Of a stretch of DNA of 64,000 nt, positions 40,159-52,031 are shown in pieces; position 1 is the first letter of the stretch, and each line of letters begins with the position of its first letter. The notes under the pieces were generated by a model. It was not told the DNA's origin and made no database searches. It was given only the letters and a program-made list of their open reading frames with translations. The translations under genes and the position numbers were made by a program. Source of the stretch: Sycobia sp. Sy_11 (Eukaryota; Arthropoda; Insecta; Hymenoptera; Epichrysomallidae); the NCBI GenBank assembly GCA_018907035.1, contig JACCIC010000005.1, positions 1,725,001 through 1,789,000 of the forward strand, read 5' to 3'.

Positions 40159-40513
40159 CTGTCTCTCTTTCTCCTTCTCTTATAAAATGGTTCTGTATGC
40201 CAAATCATACTGAATATAGTTTGTGACGATAAATTATATTTTTGTTTTTATACATTATATTAAGTTCAGAATTATGACAAGAGACAATTTCTTTTTAATT
40301 TGAACAAAAGAAATGATAGCAAAATAGATTTCTTTACCAACAACCTCGAAACTATGTATATTAATATATAAAATATATCGTCACTTCTGCATAAAAAGGC
40401 AATATCCATCGTCGGTTTAAAAAATATGCTATTCGCATACCAACATTTTGATGGAATTTAGTTGGCACCACTACTAAAATATTCACGGTATTTAATTTAA
40501 AAAACGGGTATAC

Positions 40514-40555
<42 letters not shown>

Positions 40556-40585
40556 ATATTATATTGTACATATTATATATACACA
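39671..40585. other. Intergenic DNA with (CT)n; no gene
   Basis: A short GC-richer part (39.7-39.95 kb) could belong to the preceding repeat. It is followed by a 52-bp (CT)n at 40101-40152 and (AT)n near 40518-40550. No exon seen. Confidence 0.5.
40101..40152. repeat. (CT)n microsatellite, 52 bp
   Basis: A pure run followed by imperfect CT-rich DNA to about 40180. Confidence 0.95.
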
Positions 40586-40589
40586 TTTT

Positions 40590-41130
40590 AAATACGATTC
40601 CTACGTGAAGTATTGTATTTAGTTGACAGAAAACGACGTGCAGGTATGAGAAAATCAACTTTTATGGGAAGATTCATGTTGGGATGGTAAAATGCGATAT
40701 CTAGGTCTTTTTGAACGACTTCTACGGGAAGTATTGTGTTTAATCGTTAGAAACCGATGTCTAGCTTTCTCGGGATGACTTCTACTGGTACTATCGTGTT
40801 TAGTTGGTAGAAAACAATTTTTAGATGTGTCGGGAAAATTTCTACAGGGAATTTCGTGTTCGGATGATAGAATACGATTTCCAGATAATTTGGAACGACT
40901 TCTACAGCGAGTGTCGTGTATAGCGGGTGGGCAACAATGTCCATGTATGTCAGTACGACTTCTCTGAAGAGATTCGTATTCTATAATTCGAAGACGCATG
41001 CTCCCAGTAAGAGTCGTCCAGAGACATATTCTATCGTCCGAATATATTACTCTCCGTACTCTCGAGACACTTGGACATCTTTTTCTACCGCTCGAACTCG
41101 AAAATACAATTTTTCCCATAGAAGTCGTGT
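40590..41130. repeat. 60-bp minisatellite with an orientation switch
   Basis: From 40601 to about 40980 at least six units follow each other at exactly 60 bp. Each carries CTTCTAC(G/A)GG(A)A followed by TCGTGTT(T/C) and GATAGAA(A/T)ACGAT. Read on the minus strand in one frame, the units give a 20-residue repeat of the form NTxxPVEVxPxxLxIxFYxx, with one stop in the unit at 40800-40741. After about 40995 the same unit appears in the other orientation on the plus strand (LPVRVVQRHI ... NTIFPIEVV, 40999-41130). The array is therefore head-to-head. It may be a satellite, or the remains of an exon coding a repetitive protein. Confidence 0.8.
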
Positions 41131-41144
41131 GCAATATGCATGTA

Positions 41145-41149
<5 letters not shown>

Positions 41150-41228
<79 letters not shown>
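41150..41228. repeat. (TG)n microsatellite, 79 bp
   Basis: A pure run that follows directly on the minisatellite. Confidence 0.96.
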
Positions 41229-41229
<1 letters not shown>

Positions 41230-41501
41230 ATATAAAATGGTCGGTAAAATATCAACTTTTTGAAGTGGACGCTACATTGAAGCAGCTTTTTATACAGAAG
41301 CAACGATAGGTAAATTACGGTCTTATATTAAACTTATATATATAATATATTAAATTTAATTTATATGTTAAATTACGGTATTATTTATAGTAATATAGAA
41401 TTTTATATAAAAAGTACTTTTTACTTAGATATTATTGCGTTGTTTATGAAATCGGATTAAATTATTATCTCGGGCAAAGCCGAGACGGGGGATATATATA
41501 T

Positions 41502-41562
<61 letters not shown>

Positions 41563-41796
41563 GCGTTTTGATCACCAAATTTGCGTGGTGTATCAAAACG
41601 CATGTGCGAGCTATCAAAGTCTGGCTGCAAAACTAACAATGTATTATTTATGTAATTCTTATCCGCTGTAATTCTTATTATTAACGACCGACTAAACTGA
41701 ATGATAAGTAACCTGGCGCGCTTATGTTTAACAACTCGCTGTTCAAATATTACGTTATGGCGCTTGATTGAAGTGTATATACTATCAAATTCCTAG
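41229..41796. other. Upstream region of CAP gene A
   Basis: AT-rich DNA. A small hairpin-forming CTCGGGCAAAGCCGAG (41470-41485) followed by GGGG and an (AT)n run (41492-41558) resembles the tail of dispersed insect repeats that end next to microsatellites. An acceptor-like TTCCTAG ending at 41796 could begin the 5' UTR part of the first coding exon. I did not find the leader exon conserved in genes B and C. Confidence 0.45.
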
Positions 41797-41855
41797 CTTC
41801 GTTATATCGCACATCGACGGCATAACGAAAGTTTTTGAGAAAAGAAAAAAAAAAC

Positions 41856-44800
41856 ATGAATGCGATAATTCATTTTCCGCTGATCGCTTTCGCTTGGGAA
41901 CTTGTATCGTCCATCGATCCTGATAATCCATATTGCGTAATAGAAACTTGTCCGCCCGGTACGCATACAATGTGCGTGCATAACGTAAGTTGATTCTTTT
42001 TGTAATATTACATAAAATCTCGGTTAAAAAATTGTTACGAGAAAAGTCATTTAGGGCCATTTTTGCGTCAAAATTTTCAGCCTACTTGTTAATTTTCGCC
42101 TGTCGAGAGTAATCTCACTTACGGACTAAACAATAAACTTCAACACTTGTACGAAAATTTGCTATTATAATAATTGAATTTTCGAATGTTTCATAATTCA
42201 ATGATGAGTATAGCTAAATGTATGGAATTTTTCTTTTACAACTATGCAGAAGATTGGCTAAAATGTATATTTTACTTTCGTTGCATGTCGAAGTCGTAAA
42301 TTATTACTAATCTCCATTTTATTCATAAAAAAAATGCTTTCTTCTTTTATCATCTTGGAGATAGAGCTTTGGAATCTAATTTCACGCTTTACATAGGAAA
42401 CCGCGCCAAATGAAAGATGTCACCGAATCATCCGTTCGGGCCTGAATAGAAAAGAAAGACGGGCGATCCTTTCTGTGCACAATAATTTAAGAAGCTGGGT
42501 GTACAGTGGGCACGAAATTCGAGGAAATCCAGGACCGCAGCCTGCAGCCGCTTACGATACGCCTCTTGTGAGTGATTTTTTATTCGATACTTAAGATTGT
42601 CTAAATAATTTCTTGAATTTCAGTACGAAGAACCTGAAAAGTTTCTAAAAAAAAGACGGGAATAAATCACGCCAAAAATAAGATGATATTGCGTAGTGAG
42701 ATAGAATAGAACATTTAAGAAATTGAAGACTGATTTAGAAGAAAATTTGAGGATACATCACTGTTTCGATTTGTTTACGTTGCTATTTCCAACCTTCCTT
42801 GAATTTGGATAAAGTAAGAAAAGAAATTGAGTCGGAATTCTTCAGGATGGATCATTCGACAATTGATCCAAGTTCAAAAATGATATACCTGTAGCACTAA
42901 CGTTCCGTTCTACTTTTTGCCACTCTAATGTCAAAATCATAACTTTCAACGATTTTTTTGGCTCTCGTAATATAAAATAAGATTCAACACTGATATATGT
43001 GTTGCTTTTTAGCTCTCGAGACTTGCTTATATTACTCGGTTTTGGAGTTAATTGTCTTTGTGGAAATGTACTAATTCTTGCAATATTTTTTACTCTCAAA
43101 ATAGTCCAAGTCTAAATTTGAGGCTCTTCAACATCTTTGAGAATTCTATCATCTTACTCGTTCTTCAATATAATCAAATAATCAATTTTCAGTATAAGCA
43201 ATTCTTTTCATCTTATTATATTAACTGTCAATCCCGCGAGTCTATGACTAATCTTGTCTGAATTTAGGAAGTTCTGAATTTATTTTTTAATCCACAGGTT
43301 AGTGAGACAGATATAGAACATAGCCATCTATTTTAGTTCCCATCGAAATAATCGTGCTTTTAGATTTTTGATGATCTATTATAGCCTTAAATTTATAGTC
43401 TTAATAGATCACAACAATACTAAGCATTTTTCTCAGTTATAGAATAGACTCGTTCTGCTGGGAGCAGAATTATTCTAATTATTCTAATATATACTATCGA
43501 ATGTTTTGAGTCTCGAAATTCTTGCATTCACATAGCTCCAATAATAGGGACATTGACCTAAAAACTTCGCATTCGTTTTTGTTGTCCATATTTCCAAAAA
43601 CAAATTTTGAATTATTTTCAGAATAATATTTTAACTCCAGAATTCTTATAGATAAATCTCGCATACCATCCAGACATTTTCAAAAATCTCTTTTCGGAAT
43701 TTAATCTTATATTTAGATACTCCATTACAGAACTGATACTTTCTGCGTTGAACAGTAGACCGTCACTATCTGTCCTAAACACAATATGTCCTAACTTTGA
43801 TCAACTTTAGTTACTTACGTTTGATCGAACTCGCACTTCTTATAAATATAGTAAGCATAGTTGTAAAACTAGATATGTTTAAAAAACTCTTCATTACTAT
43901 AATAACCTTATCGAAGTATTTACATATATTCCGCTCAAATTCTAGACCCAAATAAACGTATATCAAACACTAAAAAGCCATGGCCGATATGATAAGGACG
44001 AACACTGTGAAAATAACATAATGTTGACAGAAACATTGCAAACGTTTGAATATCTTCGATATTGCATACCGTAAGTAATAAATGGCTGGGATTCCAGAGT
44101 TTGACAAGAACCGTGAAAATTATTTGAAGCATATAAGTAGATATCGAACTAATACCTTCGACCTGACTTTTTAACAATCAACAGACTCTTAACGTACAAA
44201 TTTTGCGATGGCTAACATTAAAAATGAAAGCTCACCGCGTATCATATATATGTGTGTGTGTGTGTGTGTGTGCACGCGCGTGTGTATGTGTGTGTACTTT
44301 TTGCAAATCATTTTAGATGACTTGCAAAAATTATTTGATAACTAATTGTAATTTATTATTAAAATTTTTTTTTACTAAATAATCGTCAGCCAGCAATATT
44401 TACATCTCCTGTAACCTCAAATTAATCTCATATCTTCTTTACTTGGGTTATATAGTAAATGAAAAATTAATACATACTAATAAATATTTGTAAGTACTAC
44501 TCATAATATTAATAATAATTATGAAGTTATCTTCAAAAACAGAAAGTCATTTTCCAAAATCGCTGTACTTAGAAAAATTTCTTTTTATTCCGTAACACTA
44601 GAGCGCCAAATATGTCACCAGAACTTCATTACTCTCGTGAAACGCCATGGCTATCTGGGCAACATAGCAGCACAAAATTGGCACAGAATCCGTATAAACC
44701 AATGGCACAGCCATAATTGCATCGTCTGTAGCTAATTTGCACGGCTTCAGTACGAATTTTTTCCCCTGCGCAGTCACTCGTTGATCATCCGTCAATAAAC

Positions 44801-45190
44801 TTTACGTATATTTTCTCAAAACTCCACTTAAAATCCTATCCCATATGTGAGGAGCATGCGGCTCGGATTATTCTTGACAGACTATTGAGGATCGATTCGA
44901 ATACGATATTTCGTTAGAGTTCGTATTTTATCTGCTCTACCATGTAGATATTTCGTTAGTTCTCTTTATTTGATCATTTCTTTTGTTCGATTTGCGCTAT
45001 GATCGGAACACACTTATGCTCCACCCTTTATTTGTTTTTTTTTTTATGGACAAATGTATAGAGTCTATTTATATATTACGAAAATGAAATTAAAAAATTG
45101 ATAATTTACTTTCTTAACTGTTTCGAATAAGTGAAAGAGAATAATAATATTTCATATATATTAATACTATATTTAAACATTTTTTTCATG

Positions 45191-45235
<45 letters not shown>

Positions 45236-45943
45236 CAATAATATTAAAATTTCTACAGCAATGGGACAGAGAACTTGAATATTTTGCTCAAAGATGGGCT
45301 GATCAATGTGTACCTGTATCTGACTTCTGTAGGAATGTTGGTAAGAATAAGAACAGTTTTTTCTGTGAAAATTTTATATTTAAAGCTTTTATCTTACTTA
45401 AATGCGGGTATTATATCTCTATATCGTTACTAAGTTAATAAAATTCAAATAAATTCTTCATATCAATTCATTGCGTATGTAACTGAATATTTAAAACAAT
45501 GAATTAATATAGTGTGAATTTCTAGATTATTATAATGTTGGTCAAAATATATTGTTTGATGATTATGATGAAGATATGAATGAAGAATTGGAATTAGACA
45601 ATTTAGAGGAGCTCGTGGAATCATGGTACAACTCAGTTGACAGATTCAGTAACAGTAGCGTAGCGCGATTCAGGTTTTTTTTTTCGCTTATTGATCCTTG
45701 AAAACAGTTGTGCCTGTCTGTTTTGAATTAACAATTTGAATATTTCGTTCACTTAGAAAAGAAACGGCTCAGCGTACGTCAACATTCTATTATACTCAAA
45801 TGATTTGGGGCGACACAGATTCCATTGGATGCGGTGCAATAAGATATCACAGACCCCGGGCTGCAGTTCCAAAAATACTTTTAATATGCAACTACGGACC
45901 AGCTGGTAACATCGAAGGATTGCCAGTTTATGAAATTCTCTAG
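41856..45943 (+). CDS. CAP-superfamily antigen-5/venom-allergen-3-like protein, copy A
   Basis: Five coding exons, 238 residues: 41856-41984, 42397-42567, 45259-45340, 45526-45673, 45757-45943 (stop TAG). Intron phases are 0, 0, 1, 2, the same as copies B and C. Residues 1-19 are a weak signal peptide (core [11 protein letters not shown], then Glu), followed by eight cysteines (27, 32, 40, 51, 117, 124, 202, 221), the antigen-5 set for four disulfides. CAP features are HNNLR at 71-75, RGNPGPQP in exon 2, VGQNI at 132-136, YYTQMIW at 188-194 and CNYGPAGN at 221-228. The CAP1 histidine is Tyr188 and the WYxE glutamate is Ser164. The donor after exon 4 is GTTTTTTT, far from GTRAGT; read-through would stop after nine codons and lose the last two cysteines. 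Known relatives are secreted venom or salivary proteins; the role here is unproven. Intron 2 is long (2,691 bp) with no clear second gene inside. A polyA signal lies at 46008. It could be a weakly spliced gene or a young pseudogene. Confidence 0.85.
45193..45233. repeat. (AT)n microsatellite close to the exon 3 acceptor of gene A
   Basis: The run ends about 25 bp upstream of the exon 3 start (45259), so it lies in the branch-point region of a long intron. Confidence 0.93.
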
Positions 45944-46007
45944 CGGACAAAATTAATTTTAATTTGAACTATTCAATGTTATATAAGTAAAGTAATAGCA
46001 ACGTTTA

Positions 46008-46013
46008 AATAAA
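46008..46013 (+). other. Polyadenylation signal AATAAA of gene A
   Basis: Lies 65 nt after the stop codon. The preceding AAAGTAATAGCAA resembles sequences beside the signals of B and C. Confidence 0.6.
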
Positions 46014-49005
46014 AAATTAATATTTTTTTAGAATCATTCCTTATTTGTATGTTGTGATATATGAAAAATATAGAAATACTTTTGTAAGAAAATGAAAATG
46101 TTTCGCGATCTTGTAAGATAAAAGTAAATGGATTCCTAAATGATTATTACTTTTAAATTTCTATTGTTTAAGCAATATTTCCACATCTTTTGACAGGTAA
46201 AGTTTCTACCTATCTACCTAACTCTCACGGTTTCGTAGGATGTTTCGCTTATTTTACAATTAAGTTTTACAATTAATACAATTATTTTACAATTAACTCT
46301 TTATAAGAAGATGCATTGTCGGACGAAGAAAAAGATAGTTGATTGGAAACAAGATCTTCACTTCGATTTGGCCTTGAGAATCAGGTTTGACGAAAGAGAG
46401 ACGTAGAACACACCTGCAAACAGGTATCTGTCTCTTCGTGCCGTAAACGGCATAAGCCACTACAACATATACGGAATGTTTGAAGTTTTGACATTATCTT
46501 GACAAATAGATTTCACGATGATCTATTTAGGACCGGAAAATTTTTTTTATTTTATGAGCAATGGATGTTTAATTTTTTTTTTTTTTTTAACAGAAATGTG
46601 AAAGTTTTTCAGAAATCCAGTAAATGAGAAGAAATCGATTGATCGAGAAATCCATATTAGTCGAGTAGTTAATTATACATAATTTTAAAATTGTTTTCGC
46701 TTGTTATTCCAGTTTTATTTGTTGTTGTAAACCTTCGTCAGTTGCGAGTCCTCAAGAAGACCAGCTTGGAGATTTTTTCCTGCATTGAAATGTAATCCAT
46801 ATAAAAAACACATCGTTCTAGATTATAACTTTTTAAAAAAATTTGTATTATTTTCATCCAAATATGCTACAAATAGTGTTTTTCTTACATTGTATCCTAT
46901 TGTTCGATATTCCAGTATCTATGAGCCAATCTATCTCTATACTTATTGTACCTGTAATCGCGATGTATTATTCAAAATCATTCTTTCATGTAAGTGCAGT
47001 AAAATGTCCACTGTTAAATCAGTACGCATTACACTGTTTCACCCGTGTGATTTAAAATTGCACTTGGCGGGAAGTAAAATATTCGCTAATCTATGGGTGA
47101 AAATTGCAGTATTTCCAGCTGTTGTCAATTTTCACTAGTTCATATTCGGAGAGCACATATTCGGCATTTACCTAGAGCCTGTGCATTATGGAAAACACAC
47201 GGCCAAACTTACCGAGATAAATGCAACTTAGAAAAAACGATTCTGAAGGGTGTCCCGAAACAAAAGTTCATCTCATTCAATGTCACATCTCCCATTCCAA
47301 TTGTTACGTATTAAAAGGTGCCTAAGTCACCAAAAATATTGCAAATATTGAAATCATACGGTTATTCTAAAACTATTTATTCAATACCTGTAATATAATT
47401 TATTTTAGATTAGTACCCAGATAGAACTTAATTGGTCAGATGTGGCAAGCATACACATAATTCTAGTAAAATAGACTTAAAATTTTGCCTATTAACGTTT
47501 AAATGACAGAATGTATCCCGTCAATAATAGAGGAAAGACAGACATTAAAATAAGTTGTTTTTATCGAGACGGGTTAAAAAGAAAATATTTGTTTATTAAT
47601 GTGATTAGTTTAAAAATAATAATCAAATAATAATAATAATAACAATAATACGACTTAAAATTAAGTAATCTATAATTAATTACAATAAATTGGTGTATTA
47701 TAAGATTCTTTATAGCACAATGATAAATGAAACATAGTTTATTTATTTCATAGGAATATAGGCATGAAAATGTTAATAATTATATTATAATTAAAAAATA
47801 AATAAATTTAAATGTAATAGTTAATGTATATTCATGAATTCTATTTTTTTTCAGTCAGCGTGATAATAATTTTCCTGTTTTGATAATGGCGTATCGTTTC
47901 AATTATCGATAGGATATGAAATGTCTTTGAATGTTTTTCTTTTCTTGTTGATGGAATATTTTATGTGGCCTACAGCAAAGTTTGAGGACTTTTGCCATTC
48001 GCAATGACGGATTGACGCTAAAATATCAAAACCTGCACCTGCCAATAATGCAATCATACAGCCATTTCTTTTGGTACAGTTACAGTCTTACTCTTTTTTT
48101 TTTCCTATTACACTGTGAATAAATTTGCCATTTTTATGACGTGCAAAACAGTTTATCTACAGTGAATGAAAATGGACTCACTTGTAACAAGAAACTGGCA
48201 ATCTCATATTATGTTACATTAAAAGCATCATCCAGAAATTTCTTACATTCGGTGCTTGAAGAAGATTTTGCAATTATTGATGTATTTCAAATAAAAATTG
48301 AGTCGACTATAAGTGCTCACGTCCATATTTTTCTAATTTTGCCACGGCTTTTATCGTAGATTGCTTAGGCCACAGTGACGAAGATTTATATTTTGAAGCG
48401 CGTCGTTAAGAGAAATTACCTTTCCGTTAAAACATTTGATACTTTTACTTTTGTGCCTCGTAAGAGATTCACCGTAGCTGGATCGGAATAATATTTTTGA
48501 TCAGTTCGTCAGCGAACTATTCAAACCTTCTTCAGCAGTCAATAGTATCTCTTTTAATATCTTTTAATAAATTATTATAAAATCTCTTTTAATTTTGTAA
48601 TAAATTCTTCGTCACTCGTGTCACACAGAAACAAGATTGCACATTCTATTTCAAAACGTTTATTATTTTCAACACCGAATAATATGATGTTCGATAGTTC
48701 GGATCACAAAGACTCCTGTAGATAGAAAAGCAATAAACTTTTTTCAAGAATTGTGTGCTCAATGTTAAACCTTTACGAAAGTAAACAATGGCATACTGTT
48801 TGTTTTTAATAAAATTTTAACAGAATATTTCAAAGATTATTATTTATAATTTATTACTTTTATACTTTTATTTAGTTATGTGTTTTGCTTCTAACTTTTA
48901 AAAACGGCAACAATAAACGAAAAGAGCAGTATTAATAAATTTAAATAATTAAAAATCTTATTTTGAATATTAATTTATTTATATATCATTGCATTTTTTA
49001 TTATT
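46014..49005. other. Intergenic DNA between CAP genes A and B, left part
   Basis: AT-rich. A nested imperfect hairpin lies at 46389-46438 followed by a 6-bp stem at 46439-46452. Frames at 46785-47138 and 46843-47055 have hydrophobic runs but no signal peptide with a sensible continuation. A 58-codon minus-strand frame near 47.9-48.09 kb is also unassigned. No extra CAP exon remnant was seen. Confidence 0.45.
46389..46452. other. Nested hairpin cluster
   Basis: ACCTG/CAGGT (46412-46416/46421-46425) sits inside AGAGAC/GTCTCT (46397-46402/46430-46435). It is followed at once by TGCCGTAAACGGCA (46439-46452). The stem is interrupted by an asymmetric loop, so it is only a candidate for a structured RNA or a transposon end. 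Confidence 0.35.
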
Positions 49006-49209
49006 ATGACGAATTTGTTTAGCACCCAGTTTATATTTTTTATTTTCATAGTATTTTTATTAATGAAGGCTCAACTCAACGCTAATCCCTCGGCAGTTGA
49101 CCTTACCCTATACATCCCACTAGAGGCCACCGTTCCTCATGATCCTCCTCACCCACTTTCCACTTTTAATTTTTTATTTCTCTTTTGTTTGAGTCTGAAA
49201 ATAATTTAA
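49006..49209 (+). CDS. Possible small secreted peptide ORF, 67 codons
   Basis: Not recognized. The frame starts with a good signal peptide (Met, short polar start, then FIFFIFIVFLLM, small residues QLNA at the likely cleavage point). A short mature stretch rich in Pro and His follows (PLEATVPHDPPHPLSTF), and the last dozen residues are hydrophobic (FLFLFCLSLKII), as in a GPI-anchor signal. It lies between CAP genes A and B, on the same strand. No TATA, splice site or polyA signal was identified, and AT-rich DNA makes hydrophobic frames by chance. It may be a single-exon small gene, an exon of a longer gene, or noise. Confidence 0.28.
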   Translation: MTNLFSTQFIFFIFIVFLLMKAQLNANPSAVDLTLYIPLEATVPHDPPHPLSTFNFLFLFCLSLKII

Positions 49210-49489
49210 GTATGTCCCGTCCACTATACTGTAAATAATTTCAGAATTTCCTCGGGGCAGTATTTGTCCGTGTATGTTTGGCACATTTCCTTTTTATTAT
49301 ATTTTGAAATTTTTCTGAATATTTTATGCGCATTTGTGACCGTATTGCACGTTTACTCTACCATCTTCAATAAGAGAAGTTATGCATTGTTCAGGAAAAT
49401 TGGATGTATATTTTCGAATAGTGGATATAAAGATTTCTTACAAAAATAGATTAAAGGTGCGTTAAACGTATAATATTTTTTTAAAAAAA

Positions 49490-50095
49490 TCGATGGAAAG
49501 ACCTTGAAAATTGCCGACGAGCGCTCTGTACACCGGTCCGCATTGTTAATGTATTGAGGCCGTTAATACACTCAATAAGTAATGAATCGTCGAATTACTA
49601 TCAGAGAGATTTCTGACCGCATGGGTATATAGCAAATAACTCGTGTTTTAAGAAATTTAACACGCGAAACGTTTAACGGCAAAACTTGCTTCGAAACTTG
49701 CTGAATTTCGACCAAAAGCAACGTCGTCAGAACATGATACATATGCACTATAACAGCTCGACTGCGCGTGCCTCGATCCTTGTTCTTCGGCTTTTGTAAA
49801 ACCACAATACCATATTGATTACAAAATCACGGTATTCGGTAGGTAATAAATCCCTCCTCTGACTTCTTCACGTTTTCCAAACTTTGCCGTAAGATGATAG
49901 ACGATTCGACAGCGGATGTGAAATCAACGCAGAACCATTGAAACAGCCGAAAGCTATATTGAAAAATGATTTTCGTAAATTATTTGAAGATTGCAGAAAG
50001 CTCTGATGCAAGTACATTATATCCGAGAGTTCGTACAGTGATTGGTACAAAATTGATGTTCGGGAATCAATAAATGTTATTGGTAGAAAATGAAA
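49490..50095 (+). mobile_element. Degenerate mariner transposase relic
   Basis: Broken plus-strand frames appear in the order expected for a mariner transposase. A helix-turn-helix piece NRRITIREISDRMGI comes first (about 49.58-49.63 kb), then NFDQKQRRQN (49.70-49.73 kb), then near the end RFDSGCEINAEPLKQPKAIL and KNDFRKLFEDCRKL, a stop, and CKYIISE. Several stops and frameshifts separate them, and the central catalytic part is reduced. No terminal inverted repeats were found, so the outer limits are approximate. It cannot encode an active enzyme. Confidence 0.75.
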
Positions 50096-51415
50096 CTTCT
50101 CCTCGTTGTTTTAATTTTTTAGACATATCCTTTGATATTTTTATAAAAATTTACAATAATTTTATTGAATTAAAAGAATTCAATCCTATAAATAAAAAAT
50201 TATAGAAAATTACATTTAAGAATGAAGAGACGTTGGACGTGGCAAAAAAAGCGTAAAATTGAAAAAATTAGCAAAAAGTATGTACAATGAGAAAAATTAA
50301 ACATTGCTCTAAAATAGATTAATTAAGTTAAAAATGAAGGAATTAAAGGCACATTTAAATAAGGAAAAACTACGTATTCATTTTGTAATTGACTTTCCGG
50401 AGGTGTGACTTGCTCTTGCTTGTATACTTAATCTTATTAATAAGCTTACTAATTAAAATATATGTTATTTAATATTGCCATGATAAAGAAACTATCAATG
50501 TAATCCAGAAATAAAGAAGGAATACCTAGAAATATCTATAAAATAAACATCATCATTCAAATTTTTGATAAAAGCATAGAGTTTAAGAGATAATAATTCA
50601 TATGAGTCATCTGCGTATTAGCTATAATAATTCTTAATGTTTAAAAAAAAATCGTGTTTTTCTCGCGACCCTAAATAAACCAATAGATATTAACTCTGGC
50701 TACATATTAGAAATACAATGGAAGTACGTGTCATATAAAAACTTCATCGGGAAAAAAATTTAATTTCAAAAGAAGAGCTATTCAAAAATCTAAATTTCTG
50801 AAATAGTATTTTGTTACCTAAAAAAATCAATTGTAGATCAATATTTTTCGATAAATATATTCATGTTGTAAGTTCAAAAATGTTTTTAAAATAATTGCAT
50901 TAATATTGCTTTTTAATAATTAGTAATGACTAGAATATTCTTTCTTATGGATATATACGAAATGTTGTATAAATTTATTTTGCAAGAATTTTCTAACATA
51001 TAATCAATAATTTATTTAAATATATTCTAAATATCAGCAGATTAAAAATACATCACATCTCAAAGTAAATAGTTGCTTAAAAGTTGTCATAATTACGAGA
51101 AAAGGCATTATAATAAACACTAATTAATAACAAATTGCATTAACATCATTACTTAATATTTACTTGGAACCTACAGTATATGCTCACTCGGCAAAAATTA
51201 TAAAGCTGTCACTAATATAAAATATAACTTGAACAATTACATTTTGAAACGAAATTTTAACAATATGCTTTTTAACGAAACTTTTAAATGGGGTTTTCTT
51301 TAAACAAAATTTTAAAATGTTACGCACTTCACCTATACCATCGACATATACTGTTTACTAGGTAATGGATTCAAGAAGCGCATTTATCTAAAAGGGAAAA
51401 TTTGCAATTACTTCC
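50096..51415. other. AT-rich intergenic DNA, nothing recognized
   Basis: No exon or element found between the mariner relic and the leader exon of gene B. Confidence 0.5.
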
Positions 51416-51417
51416 CC

Positions 51418-51492
51418 AAATTTATACAATTTTGATTTGAAAAGCGAAGCGATTATTAGGTAAGAAGAGTTCATTATTTTTTATTAATTTAT
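51418..51492 (+). promoter_or_regulatory. Conserved non-coding leader exon and flank of CAP gene B
   Basis: This 75-bp block matches a block upstream of gene C (59027-59101): TTATACAATTT ... GAAAAGCGAAGCGATTATTAG, then GTAAGA, then TTTTTTATT ... TTAATTTAT. The best reading is a first, non-coding exon ending at 51459 with donor GTAAGA at 51460, spliced to the 5' UTR part of exon 1 (acceptor AG near 51992 or 51998). Conservation and the kept donor are seen; use as a leader exon is inferred. Confidence 0.6.
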
Positions 51493-51575
51493 TCGAATTC
51501 TACCGAAAGTTATTTGCTTAAACAATCATAAATTTATCTAAAACTCAAACCTTTCGTTAAATGAAGCATGCTTAT

Positions 51576-51578
<3 letters not shown>

Positions 51579-51628
<50 letters not shown>
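51579..51628. repeat. (AT)n microsatellite, 50 bp
   Basis: A pure run inside the presumed leader intron of gene B. Confidence 0.95.
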
Positions 51629-51630
<2 letters not shown>

Positions 51631-52031
51631 TCTGATTTGTCTATATATGAAAAATCTATAAATATTACGACCTTATTATGGTTTTGATAATATAATATTA
51701 ATAAAAAATTAAGTATAAATAAAAACGAGTTGAAAAAAGCAAGAATTCGATTTATAACAAAAAAATTTTCAGAACACCGTGAACAAATACTTATTCGGGG
51801 TTATATTTCTTATTTATTCATTTTCCTTTTATTATTCTTATATGGCGTTTCCTATTAAAACTTCTAAGCCAAATTTTCTAAATAAAATGATTTTACAAAA
51901 GCATTAATGTATAATCAACAAAATATTGGCTCTTATCAATTTAACAATTATACTGCAGATTCGCTGAAGAATTTATTAAATTTCTTCAATAGATATAGGA
52001 CATCGTCGAAGAGATAGAAGTTCTTGAAAAA

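Noticed and set aside
39432..40980. CRISPR-like or other regularly spaced array
   Set aside because: The 60-bp units are contiguous tandem repeats without unique spacers and the context is eukaryotic.
43935..44795. Minus-strand frames in intron 2 of gene A (43935-44177 and 44598-44795) as remains of a seven-transmembrane chemoreceptor
   Set aside because: They are hydrophobic in part, and one has a weak resemblance to receptor C-termini if frameshifts are assumed. No diagnostic motif is intact, so the assignment would be guesswork.
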